From NCBI RefSeq assembly GCF_000499845.2, contig NC_023758.2:12993927-13057926 (forward strand): a stretch of 64,000 nt of DNA, in the 5' to 3' direction. Position numbers and translations under genes: made by a program. This stretch comes from Phaseolus vulgaris (Eukaryota > Streptophyta > Magnoliopsida > Fabales > Fabaceae). The notes below the pieces were generated by a model. It was not told the origin of the DNA. It made no database searches and worked only from the letters and a program-made list of their open reading frames with translations. Shown in pieces: positions 45,752 to 56,489 of the stretch. The stretch's first letter is position 1. The number at the start of each line of letters is the position of its first letter.

Positions 45752-46885
45752 TGTTAGAATATATGGCCTTAAACGAGAGGGGGGGTGAATTGTTTAAGAA
45801 AGATTTTAGTAAACTTTTAAGCTTAGAATGAAAAATACTTCAAGAAAACCTTGATTAAAAATTCAGTTTTTCAAAACATAAAGCAAAAGCACAATACTGG
45901 AAAAACAATCAGTTGTTTTACCGAAACAATCGGTTGTTTATACCAGTTATTAATTGACAAAACTGAATTTAAAGAGATAGGGATAGAGAAATTGTACACA
46001 GTTGTTTATACTGGTTCACTCCAAATCCAGAGCTACATCCAGTCTTCTCAGAAACCCTGAGGATATCCACTAAGCAATCACCACTTGATTACTTACACAA
46101 CAACCAAGAGAATGACCTTGAACACCTTAAGAAACACACTATCCTTGACCAACACTAAGATTGCTGATCTTGAACACCTCAAGAACACACAACCAATCTC
46201 AGCAAACACAAAAACGAAATTGTTCAACAGAGTACAAGGATTACACTTGTTACATAAGATAATATGAAATCAATACAAGCAGAATCCTATTCCAGCACTT
46301 TGATCAATCACAAACTCTTAGCAATCTCAGCACTTTGAAAAACTCTATTAGAAAAACTTTGTCAAAGATTCTTAATTCTTAAATATGTTTTTCTGAATAT
46401 ATTCAAAGATGTAGTTTGTTATCAAATCTTAACAAACTCTTAAATTGCATTAAAAGATTGGTCAAAACATTTAATGACTGGAGTGTAAGCAGTTAAATCA
46501 TTTAAAGCTCAGTAAAAAAAACAGTTTTTCTGTTATGGTCCCAAAACAAACAATCGCGTTGTTTCCTCGAATCAATCGGTTGTTTTGGTACTTAATAGTT
46601 CAACCATTCAAAACAGTTTTCAAACTTTTTCTCAAAACACCTAAGTACAAACAATCGGTTGTTTCGACAAAAACAATCTGTTGTTTTTACTTAGTTTGAA
46701 ATCATTTTGTTTTCACAAAGATTGAGAATGCTAATGCTTTAGATTTAATCACAGGGTGGATTACAACATATAAACTACCCCAGAACAAAGCTTAAACCAG
46801 CACAACAACATCAAGCACAGCAGAGGCTTCAACATCCTTCAAAGGATTTGGATTCTTCAAAGTTTGAACACCACTTGGTTCAACA
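45752..46885 (-). repeat. Solo LTR of the SIRE-type family 48091 (TSD ATACT)
   Basis: 1134 bp from TGTTAGAATATATGG to TTGGTTCAACA, with ATACT at 45747-45751 and 46886-46890. It is homologous to the LTRs at 48091 and 50480-51439. Three twin motifs are present (45905/45926, 46550/46572, 46651/46673). Confidence 0.95.
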
Positions 46886-47167
46886 ATACTTGCCCTTAAC
46901 ATTAATAATCACTACAAAAAAATCAAATTTACCCATGGATTATTACCCCAAATCTGAATCCAGAGGTAAATTCAGCATTATCTATGGATATTACCTAAAA
47001 ATTATTATCCACAGATATTTATCTGTAGGTAAATTCAATATTACCTACATATTATTACCCACATATCTCGATCCGTAGATAAATATTGCATTACTCACAA
47101 ATCTCTATCGGTAATTAAATTCAATATTACCTACATATTATTATTACATACATATCTCGATCCGTAG

Positions 47168-47575
47168 ATAAATAATATTTTTAAATTGAAAATATTATCA
47201 ATATTAATAATATTAAAAATATTGAAAATATTATCAATATTAATAATATTAAAAATATTAATAATATTAAAAATATATCAATATTAATAATATATCAATA
47301 TTAATAATATTAATAATATTGAAAATATATCAATATTAAAAATATTAAAAATATTATCAATATTAATAATATTTAAAATATTAATAATAATATTTAAAAT
47401 ATTAATAATAATATTTAAAATATTATCAATATTAACAATATTAATAATATTAACAATATTAATAACATTAACAATATTAATAATATAAATAATCTTAAGA
47501 ATATTAATACTTTTAATAATATGATAATATTAATAATATTAATAATTATAAATAGTAATTGTAAATAATAGAAAA
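47168..47575. repeat. AT-rich microsatellite array
   Basis: Degenerate AATATTAATAATATT units within the CACTA-like segment. Confidence 0.85.
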
Positions 47576-47619
47576 AATAATGAATTTTTTCTTAAAAAAA
47601 ATGCAAAATTACCTACAAA

Positions 47620-47945
47620 TTTTCTCACTGATTAGAATTGTTGGGTATTACCTACGAACTCGAGTGTATAAGTATTACCTACGAATTAAAGTTGATGGAT
47701 AATACCTATGAACTGGAGTTTGTGGGTATTACTACGAACTGAAGTTGATGGGTATTACTACGGACTAGAATTAGTGAATATTACCAACAGACTGTAGTTG
47801 GTGAGTATTACTTACGGACAAAAGTATGTATGTATTACCTACGGACTGAAGTTGATGGGTATTACCTACGAAATAAAGTTATTGGGTATTATCTATGGAT
47901 TGAAGTTGATGAGTATTACTTACAGATTAAAGTTGGTGAGTATTC
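47620..47945 (+). repeat. Tandem 27-30 bp repeats
   Basis: Copies built around GGGTATTACCTACGAACT and GAAGTTGATG, at roughly 30-bp spacing from 47640. Adjacent copies differ at a few positions. Confidence 0.8.
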
Positions 47946-48085
47946 ATATTAATAATATTAATAAAATAATATTATTAATAATATGAATAACACATAATAT
48001 TAATCATACTAATAATATGAAGAATATTAATAATATTAGGAATATTAACAATATTATTAATAATATGAATAATATTATGAGTATT
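47946..48085. repeat. AT-rich microsatellite array
   Basis: TAATATTAATAA-type units. It provides the left flank (AATAA, 48086-48090) of the following element. Confidence 0.85.
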
Positions 48086-48090
48086 AATAA

Positions 48091-48668
48091 TGTTAGAATG
48101 GATGGCTTTAAATTAGAGGGGGGTGAATTGTTTAAAGAGGGTTTTCGCAAACTTTTAAGTCAAGAATGAAATTATCTCAAGAAACAATTGATAAGGAATC
48201 TAGTTTGCCAAAACAATAAGCAAAAATAACAGCACCAGAAAAACAATCGGTTGTTTCGCAGAAACAATCGGTTGTTTATACCAGTAAACAAATATCAAAA
48301 CTGAATTTAAAGAGATTAAGGATAGAGAGAAAGCACACAGATGTTTATACTCGTTCACTCTAAAACCATAGCTACATCAAGTCTTCTCAGAAACCACTGA
48401 GAAAATCCACTAAGCAATCAAACCTAGATCACTTACACCACAACCAAGAAAGTGACCTTGATCCCCTCAAGACACACACTTCTCTTGGCCAACACACCAA
48501 CACTAAGAATGTTGATCTTGATCCCCTCAAGAACACACAACACTTCTCAGCAAACACACAGAAGAAACTTGTTCAACAGAATACAAGGATTACACTTGTT
48601 ACAAAAGTAAATCTGAAATCAATACAAGCAAAAATCATATATCACACACTTTGATCAATCTCAATCTC
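48091..48668 (-). repeat. 3' LTR, truncated, of the SIRE derivative
   Basis: Matches 50480-51057 of the complete LTR; the remaining 380 bp are deleted. Twin motif at 48243/48264. Confidence 0.9.
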
Positions 48669-48689
48669 ATTTGGAACAAGCATGAGTTC

Positions 48690-50415
48690 AAGCAACAAGA
48701 TTTGGTCCCTTCACAAATGTGGGTCCAATAGATTTCTTTTTCTCATTTGGAACCTCACATCCTTTAGGAATCCATTTCATGTAGCCTCTAGGAACAGATA
48801 ACTTTCTTATTTTGCAGAATCTAACCGAATGACCTTTTTCATGCAATAAAAGCATGTAACAACCGGTTGTTTCGATTTAACAATCGATTGTTTTACTGGC
48901 TTTCTTAAAAAAAATTTGAAAACTTATCTTGTTGGTTATGTGGATTGAAACCTAAACCAGCCTTTCCAAAAACACAACTTTGAGATGCCAAGACATTCTC
49001 AAAGTTAGATTTCCCTTTTGAAAGCTTGTCCACAGTGTCAACAAGATAATGAACCTTTTCTCAAGATTTTCACAATTTTCGCAAATGAGAGTATCACACT
49101 TACAAGAATAATTTTTAAAATGATTTTCCAGATTTTTGAAATCATTTTCAGATTTTTCAACCTCATCTTCAAGAGATTTCACTCTCTTTTCCAGCCAGCT
49201 GTTAAGTTCTTTCAATCGGTTGTTTGAAAGAACCAATCCATTAGCTTCATCATGAGTTTCTTGAAAAGCTTCAAGCAATTCACTATAATTTTGTTCATTT
49301 AAAGAAGCACATGAACTTACCTCACTTGAGTTGCAAGATTCATCATCATTTTCAGCAACCAAACAAAGGTTTGCTTTCTCATCTTCAGTTGATGAAGAAC
49401 TTGATGATGATACCTCATTTTCATCCCATGCTATGTAGGCTCTTTTTGTCTTGCCTTTCTTTTCCTTGTAGCTAGGCTTTTTCTCCTTGCTCTTGTTTGG
49501 ACAATCTGCCTTTATATGACCTTGCTCACCACAACCAAAACAAGTATAGTTATTGGATTTAAAATCATTTGATTTCTTGTTTCCATACCTATCTTTGTTG
49601 TTGTCCTTGTTGCAGTTCCTCTTCAAGAATTTGCTGAACTTTCTTGACAGCAAGTTAAGATTTTCCTCATCACTATCATCACTGGATTCTTGTTTTCCTT
49701 TGTGATTGGAAGCTTTTAAGGCTATGCTCCTTACGTACTTGTCTTCGCTTTCTTGAACATTGAGTCTATTCATCTCTAACTCATGTTCCCTAAGCTTACC
49801 AAACAAAGAAGCCATACTCAAGGATGTTAGATCTTTAGATTCGGATATAATAGTTACCTTTGGTTGCCATGCTCTATCAAGACATTTCAAAATCTTGATG
49901 TTTAGCTCTTCCTTTTCAAAGGTCTTGTCAAGGCTCATGAGATGATTGATGATGTGCGTAAATCTTTTCTGAACTTCAGCAATTGTTTCACCTTTGAGCA
50001 TTCTGAACATCTCATACTCTTGGATTAGAGCATGTTTCCTAGCTCTCTTCACCTCATTTGTACCTTCATGAGTTACTTCCAAGGTGTCCCACATTTCCTT
50101 TGATGATTTTCATTGAGAGACCCTGAAAAACTCATCAGAATTTAAAGCAGAGGTTATTATATTTTTGGCAATGCAATCGAATTTGGCCTTCTTGCTTTCT
50201 GAATCGGTCCATTGAGACCAAGGCTTTTCAATGACAGATCCATCTTTTTCAAACTTTGGGACAAAAGGACCATTTTCAATTGCATCCCAAATTCCTTTGT
50301 CAAGTGATTCCAAAAAGATTTTCATTCTTACTTTCCAAAATTGGTAGTTCAAACCACAAAACAGAGGTGGTCTGTTGATTGAAGCACCTTTCCCAAAAGG
50401 TAGTCTATCAACCAT
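48690..50415 (-). pseudogene. SIRE-type gag
   Basis: From 50415 down: MVDRLPFGKGASINRPPLF and NYQFWKVRMK, capsid region, then a stop at 50110-50112 where DEFFRVSQ should continue into the KEMWDTLEVTHEGT segment (50094 on). Later it has LNIKILKCLDRAWQPKVT, zinc knuckle 1 CFGCGEQGHIKADC, an acidic/serine stretch and a coiled coil (NSWLEKRVKSLEDEVEKSE). A stop at 48952-48954 precedes the second knuckle CFYCMKKGHSVRFC (about 48850-48810) and the end GPNLVA. Two stops in an otherwise intact gag suggest recent inactivation. No pol follows. Confidence 0.9.
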
Positions 50416-50463
50416 TTAAAAAACAGTTTTAGGATCAACTTGAACAACTTTCAAGAACCATCC

Positions 50464-50479
50464 ATGCTCTAATACCAAT
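50464..50479 (-). other. Primer binding site of the SIRE derivative
   Basis: Minus strand TTGGTATTAGAGCATGG right after the LTR; one mismatch (A for C) to the iMet complement TGGTATCAGAGC. Confidence 0.8.
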
Positions 50480-51439
50480 TGTTAGAATGGATGGCTTTAA
50501 ACTAGAAGGGGCTGAATTGTTTAAAGAGGGTTTTCGCAAACTTTTAAGTCAAGAATGAAATTATCTCAAGAAACAATTGATAAGGAATCCAGTTTGCCAA
50601 AACAATAAGCAAAAACAACAGCACCAGAAAAACAATTGGTTGTTTCGCAGAAACAATCAGTTGTTTATACCAGTAAACAAATATCAAAACTGAATTTAAA
50701 GAGATTAAGGATAGAGAGAAAGCACACGGATGTTTATACTGGTTCACTCTAAACCCATAGCTACATCCAGTCTTCTCATAAACCACTGAGAAAATCCACT
50801 AAGCAATCAAACCTAGATCACTTACACCACAACCAAGAAAGTGACCTTGATCCCCTCAAGACACACACTTCTCTTGGCCAACACACCAACACTAAGAATG
50901 TTGATCTTGATCCCCTCAAGAACACACAACACTTCTCAGCAAACACACAGAAGAAACTTGTTCAACAAAATACAAGGATTACACTTGTTACAAAAGTAAA
51001 TCTGAAATCAATACAAGCAAAAATCCTATATCACACACTTTGATCAATCTCAATCTCGAAGCAATCTCAATTCTTTCAAAAACTCAAAAACTGTATTTTC
51101 ATTCTTCTTAAACTCAAATATGTTTTTCTGAATTTATGAAAGATGTTGTTTGTTATCAAATCTTAACAAACTTATTCATTGCATTTAAAGATTTGTCAAA
51201 GCATTAAAAACTGGAGCGTAATCAGTTAAAAACATTTAATGCTCAGTTAAAGCTAAAACAGTTTTTCTGTTATGGTACCAAAACAAACAATCGGTTGTTT
51301 CCTCGAATCAATCAGTTGTTTTGGTTTTAACAGCTTCAGATCCTAACTAAGACAACCAACAACAGCAAGCACAACCAAGCCTTCAACATCCTTCAAAGGG
51401 TTTGGATTCTTCAAAGCTTGAACACCACTTGGTTCAACA
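50480..51439 (-). repeat. 5' LTR of the SIRE derivative
   Basis: TGTTAGAATGGATGG to TTGGTTCAACA. Twin motifs at 50632/50653 and 51287/51308, each exactly 21 bp apart. Confidence 0.95.
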
Positions 51440-51444
51440 AATAA

Positions 51445-51805
51445 TATGATGAATAGTAATAATAATAATAAAATTAATATTATTGATAATCATAATAATA
51501 TCAAATATTAGTAATATTAATAGTAGTAATAATATTAATAGTATTTATAATATTATTATTAATAATAAACATGAATAATATTATTAATAATTATTATATT
51601 ATTATGAATAATATTTATATTATTTTTTTAGAAGAGGTGCAACACGAGGACTTTCCAAGAGGTCACTCATCCTAATACTACTCTTGTCCAAGCACGCTTA
51701 ACTGCGGAGTTTGCTGGGATATGATGCATTAATGCTAGTATGATCACACTTTATAATATTTATATTATTCATATTATTATTATTATTAATGTTATTCATA
51801 TATAT
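51445..51805. repeat. AT-rich microsatellite array containing a 5S copy
   Basis: AATAATATT-type sequence on both sides of the 5S rRNA-like insert. Confidence 0.85.
51634..51752 (-). rRNA. 5S rRNA pseudogene (retroposed copy)
   Basis: Minus strand, about 119 bp, matches plant 5S rRNA over its whole length: GTGTGATCATACTAGC, then AACTCCGCAGTTAAGCGTGC, GACAAGAGTAGTATTAGGAT, GAGTGACCTC and AAGTCCTCGTGTTGCACC. The box A region AGTTAAGCGTGCTTGG is intact; the box C region has GGATGAGTGACC for GGATGGGTGACC. Differences from the consensus are mostly C-to-T and G-to-A. It stands alone in AT-rich DNA, next to an A-rich tail and between 17-bp direct repeats (51608-51624, 51753-51769). Confidence 0.88.
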
Positions 51806-51809
51806 ATAT

Positions 51810-53851
51810 GTTTCACCTCAAATTTGTTTTCTTTAATCACATTTTGAGTTGAGATATTACTTTAAAAATTTCATATCAAAATTTATTTTGGAAAAATTAC
51901 TACAAATCCTCGATTAGTCAGTGCGAGATCATTATTTTTGTTCTTTTGATCTATTCTAGAGCTATTTTTAGGTTTATTTTTCTTTTTCTAGTCTTTTATT
52001 TTTAGTCTTAATATGTTTCTTGTCATTTTTCTCTTTCACTTCTTGTTTGTCTAATTACATTCCATTTGAGTTTAATTGTCCAAATTTTATCTTTTCTTGT
52101 TTTAAATTTTTTTGTTTCATATTGTACAAAGTAATTGGTGTTGATATTGGTGCCTACGGAAGAGGAATTCAATTGCTTGTTGTACCGACCAGGTAGTCGG
52201 GAGTGATGACGTGGCAGCAAGAGATAAAATAGGCGTGTTAAGCGGAACACCTGGCTGGTAGAAGGGAAGCACATCGGGGAGTTCGTGTAGTCGCCAGTCG
52301 TTAAGTAGGCGTGCTCCGATCTCTAGCATATCTAAACCGGCGGTCACCAGGCTTGTGTTGTCGTCGCCGTATGCGAGCTTGGGCGACCAAGTGATCAGAG
52401 ATCGCCAAGAGGAGGACATCGCCGAAAGATCAGGAAAGCTTGTTCAAGGCTTTCAAGGAGCACGAGTGTGAAGGATGAAGTTGTCAGATGATCATTCCCT
52501 AGCTAGCCAGAGGTTGAGGTCAGGGAACAGCTTACCAGGACATGCACGGTGAAGAAAGTGAAGCAGATCATGATAGCGGCCGGCGAGACCACAGAGAAGG
52601 TGTGCATGGTGACACCCCGCACTCGCCACACTGAAGAGATCGCGCTCCAAGGCAGCTATACACTGAGTTACTCCTTGCATGGGTAACTTAGTCGAAACAG
52701 CCTGAAGAGTAAGAAGTGACGCTCAAGCAGAGGACGCTCCAGATGGTGACACGTGTACAGCTGGATACGAGCCACGTGTCTAGAGGTGTAACTGTCAGGA
52801 GAGAGAAAGTGCACAAGTATATAAGGGATTCTAACGAACTTCTGAGGTACGCGCGTTTAGAACACTTCTTTACGCTTGAGAATACTTGAGTACGCTGAGA
52901 GAGTTTTTGCACGGTTTCTTGAGTTCTTAGTTTTCTCTCTTAGAGTTTTTGGTGGTTCCGTCACTGACTTGAGCGTCGGAGCGCGATCGGCCGCAGCGGC
53001 GCCACTATGTCTTTTGCAGGTTCTTGAGGTGAATCGAGGAGTGAAGGACGGAAGCTAGCGTGGTGCAAAGCCGATCCGAAGGAAGACACCTTTGACGAGG
53101 CAAGGCTCTTGCGCTCTGGTCAACAGGCAGGATCACTTGTGTTGTGACTTAAAGAGGAGAAAAGGACCAAATTGAATTTAGAGGCTTGTCATTCATTGTC
53201 ATCACAAGAATAGAGCATTACACCAAACCATGCTAGTAAGACTTTCATCAAACACTTTGCCTACATTCTTTTGTACTTGTATCAAAAAAATTTGTGTACA
53301 TTTTTTTTGTATATATTTTACATTCCAGTTATTTGGAAAAATCCTCCAAAGGTAATCCCAATAAACTTTGTAATAGTACAATGTGCATTAACGTGAAAGT
53401 GTGTTAGTGGGCTCTCAGTGTCAACTGCACTTTCACTATTGGACTCGTTTATTCTTTACTTTCACTTGAATTTCTCTTACTTTCCTATTTTCTATATTTT
53501 TTTTTCTTTCTACGTCATTGTGATACTTAGGATATTTCTTTGCTTATAAAACACTTTTTTTTTACTTAGGTTTCATATTTACATACACACACTAGGTTTC
53601 AAAATTATTTTGAAGATTCATTGAGGCAAATTTTGGAGGCACTATCTAAGGTAAACTCTAGCTAGGAAAGTCTTGATACTTAAGTAGTTCATTATGACTC
53701 ACCTTACTTTCCTAAGAACGAACTTGGAGAACTCTCATTCTAGAATCCTTGATTAACACCAAAAACAAAAATCATTTTTTTGAAAATATTTTACCACTCT
53801 AGTTGAATTCAATTTTTTTTGTGAAATCATTCCTTTTTTTCAAAATCAACA
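51810..53851 (+). other. gypsy element F leader region, carrying a solo LTR
   Basis: Non-coding sequence upstream of the gypsy gag start at 53852. Apart from the solo LTR at 52181-53135 nothing is recognised. Its 5' LTR border was not found. Confidence 0.45.
52181..53135 (+). repeat. Solo LTR of a Tat-type gypsy element (TSD CTTGT)
   Basis: 955 bp, TGTACCGACCAGG to GGCAGGATCA, with CTTGT at 52176-52180 and 53136-53140. GC-rich compared with its surroundings, and contains a TATA-like AGTATATAAGGG near 52816 and GACTTGAGCGTCGGAG near 52968. The latter resembles GACTTGATCGTC(A/G)GAG in the LTRs at 12227 and 15582, so the family is related. Confidence 0.9.
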
Positions 53852-54073
53852 ATGACTAATCCCTCTCATTATTCTAGTTTTCATGGTAACCTTAATGAGC
53901 ATGACCCTATTGATGTCCATGAAACACTAACAAGACAAACAAAAGAAATTTCTAAGTTAGGAGATCTCATAACCAAACTTTTACAAACTTAGGAAAGCAA
54001 AACTCATAGGTCTAGGAGTAGACATTGGGAATGAACTCACAAACATAGGAGTGTCCATCATCATAGTTCTTAC
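53852..54073 (+). pseudogene. gypsy F gag N-terminal fragment
   Basis: MTNPSHYSSFHGNLNEHDPI is followed by ETLTRQTKEISKLGDLITKL, then a TAG near 53990 and basic Arg/His-rich text (RSRSRHWE, HHHSS). It looks like the N-terminus of a Ty3/gypsy gag; the continuation lies at 61924 onward, beyond the SIRE insertion. Confidence 0.6.
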
Positions 54074-54700
54074 TGTTAGAGTTAAGCAGTGTCTAAGATC
54101 AAGAGGGGAGGGGTGAATTGAGCTTATCAAATTTTCGCAAACAATCTAATTTACTATGTAATAGAGGTGAAAAGAACAGATTGATATTAAAAGGAACAGA
54201 TTGTTTTTATAAATGAATCTGACACAATTAAAACAAGATCAACACATTTTAGATCAACCAGCAGCAATATCAGAACTAAATTGATTACCCTTCACTGTTT
54301 ATAAAGTTGCAGTTTAAGGTACAGAATTAATCAATTTTTACTTAACATAAGCCATCTAGAGTAATGAACCAAATGTCACAGCTTAGTTAAAGAAACCAGT
54401 TCACCCTTCTTATCCTATTACAAATTCACACAGCAACTTGATTTATGATTAGAGGATTGATTAACAAGTTAGAATAGCAGATCTAACCAGGTCCAGAATT
54501 AACAGATTTAGTTTCAATATAACAGATTCCTTTCTTGACAGATTATGTGAAATTACAGAATTAAGTGCAGGGATAAGAAAAGAATCACACAAGAATTTTT
54601 ATACTAGTTCACTCATCAAGAGCTACGTCCAGTTCACCTCACTCCAAGGTGTAATCCACTAAAACTGATACAATCAATTACAAACACACAGCAGTTCTTG
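54074..54700 (-). repeat. 3' LTR (truncated) of the SIRE element
   Basis: TGTTAGAGTTAAGCAGTG onward, nearly identical to 61294-61920. AACAGATT twin motifs at 54176/54196 and 54502/54522. At the break a 14-bp repeat CTTGCTGTTGTAGT occurs at 54697-54710 and 54717-54730. Confidence 0.88.
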
Positions 54701-54713
54701 CTGTTGTAGTGGA

Positions 54714-55835
54714 TCACTTGCTGTTGTAGTAAAGCTCAGCTAGCTGCTCCTGAACTCCTTCAATTTGGTCATCCAAGTGTTGAAACCTGGCTTGAGCCAT
54801 TTCATAATGTGCCTTTTGGTCATATGTGAGTATGTCCAGCCTGCTTAGAACTTGTCTTTCGAACATGGACAGAGGTTCACCTCTATACACAGGTTCCTCA
54901 TATGCAACCAGTGCATTTTGGCTTGTAGCAGCAACATCCTCATTTCCAGAAGAGTGCACTGGTGACTCATCCATGTGCTGCACCCCATCAGCATTTTCTT
55001 CTTCTTCATTTGCTGGATCAGCTGCTTCATTTTCAGCTCTATTTGCAGCATTCCTTCTAAATACCCAGTTGTCATCCTCCTTTTGGAACCCCATCTTCAA
55101 GAGAGTGGAGTTGTCTATTTCACTTGCTGCCTTAATGGTGTCATTTCTCTCATTTGCAGTGTCAACTTCAAAATAATCAATTAGCTTTGACACAAAAATA
55201 GCATATGGAAAACGATAATATAGAAGCCTTGTGGATTTGAGCATATGCTATACCATTGTACTCACCCAATTTACCTTGAGTTGATTCATTATGCAATATA
55301 GCAGAATCAAATCCTCTTCATGGAGAGTAACATGATTACTTCCTCTTGGAGTAAGCTGCCAAGCAATTATGTAGGCTAGGAGTCTTGGAATTAATGTCAG
55401 ATTTCCAGCATGAAATCTAGCTACTGGTTCAGCAGGATTCCTAACACAGCTCCTATAAAACTGCATTTTGCTAAACCCTTGAATTCCAACAATATTCCCT
55501 TTGCTAACCTTCATTCTTGAATACTTGATTCCTCCCACATTGCTCCATATTTCCCTTGTAATTTTTAGCTTCACACCTTTCACATGGGAGACCAGATTTT
55601 TGCCATCTTGAACCAGATTACTGTAGAACACTTTCACCAAGTCTGGATAGACATTTCCAGTCATTTCTAAGAAATTTTTCAGCTTTTGATGCTTGAGCAG
55701 AGTTTTTGCTTCAGTCAGATTTTCTTCCCTCAACCAAGAGAATTCCAGCACCTTGGGCGCATTGACTTGCTTTCTGCTTGTCTCATGGATGAACCTAGTC
55801 ATGGCTTCAGAATCTCCAGCAAACCATTTTTCCAT
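54714..55835 (-). pseudogene. Envelope-like / Transposase_32-type ORF3 of the SIRE element
   Basis: Third gene of Sireviruses, downstream of pol; its role is unknown. One reading frame of 373 codons is broken by a single TAG at 55248-55250. The N-terminal half (from MEKWFAGDSEAMTRF) includes FSWLREENLTEAKTLL, YPDLVKVFYSNL and TLHEEDLILLYCIMNQ, the pattern of the domain annotated in plants as putative plant transposon protein. The C-terminal half is acidic (DPANEEEENADG) and ends with a coiled-coil-like segment (QARFQHLDDQIEGVQEQL). I see no signal peptide or clear transmembrane helix, so a true envelope function is not supported by sequence. It stops at 54716-54714, just before the LTR. The protein could only be made by readthrough. 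Confidence 0.75.
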
Positions 55836-56370
55836 AATGCCTTGGCTGCTGTTAGATTGTTCTTTGGATTTCTACTTTATGTGTGAGGAGGATGCCATTG
55901 CTTAGTCTGTTGTTGCCTGCACCTATTCACCAATAGACAATTCCAACTAGAAAAAGAAATAAGTTTGCAGTTCATATTATCAATAATAACATAAACGAAA
56001 TATGTAAAGAATCATATTTGAACCTGGACAGCTTATAGCATAGATGAGAAGGTGTGAGAAAAAAATTGATTAGTGTCAGGTTTATATAGAGTCTTTAAAT
56101 CAGATTTTGAAAATCACAAATTTTAAAGAAAAACAATTTAATCAGATTTCAAGAATTATGGGTTTTAAAAAAAATCAAATCAAAGAGATATGCTTCAGAT
56201 TTTATTCTTATGGTGCAGCAGGTTCAGGTGTTGATTTACGTAAGAATATATTGGAACCAGATTTTGGCAAATCAAATATGTTGCACCTACACAATATCCA
56301 ATCAGTTAGAATACCCACACGCTAATTGGCATAGACCTGCTGGTTAATAACCGTAAAAGCAGTCAAAGAT

Positions 56371-56404
<34 letters not shown>

Positions 56405-56489
56405 TCAAATCTTTCTCTTTCCTAGTCACAGCAGTAATTCTGAAACAGAGAACAAAACATGTTAAAATATAAAGTAACAGATTGAATTT
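55836..56489 (-). other. Spacer between pol and the envelope-like ORF
   Basis: Non-coding. Includes a (GA)n run at 56373-56401. Confidence 0.6.
56373..56401. repeat. (GA)n microsatellite
   Basis: About 14 GA units in the SIRE spacer. Confidence 0.95.

Larger units (their letters stand above)
46910..47945 (+). mobile_element. CACTA-like transposon end with subterminal repeats
   Basis: Starts CACTACAAAAAAATC at 46910, the terminal motif of plant CACTA (En/Spm) transposons. Repeats follow: ATCCGTAGATAA-like and TTACCTACATATTATT in 46960-47165, and at 47640-47945 about nine copies of a 27-30 bp unit around GGGTATTACCTACGGACT. Dense subterminal motifs are characteristic of CACTA ends. An AT array (47168-47575) splits the two blocks. 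No opposite TIR and no transposase found, so it is a fragment or a non-autonomous copy. Confidence 0.5.
48091..51439 (-). mobile_element. SIRE-lineage deletion derivative with gag only (TSD AATAA)
   Basis: 3349 bp, minus strand, TSD AATAA at 48086-48090 and 51440-51444. The 5' LTR is complete (50480-51439, 960 bp). PBS and gag follow. All of pol, and the 5' part (U3 side) of the 3' LTR, are missing: at about 48668 the end of gag (GPNLVA) leads straight into mid-LTR sequence. The outer ends remain intact. Confidence 0.93.

Noticed and set aside
51634..51752. Cassandra-type TRIM LTR
   Set aside because: 5S sequence fits, but flanks are plain AT repeat with no TG...CA LTR ends and there is a better fit to simple retroposition.
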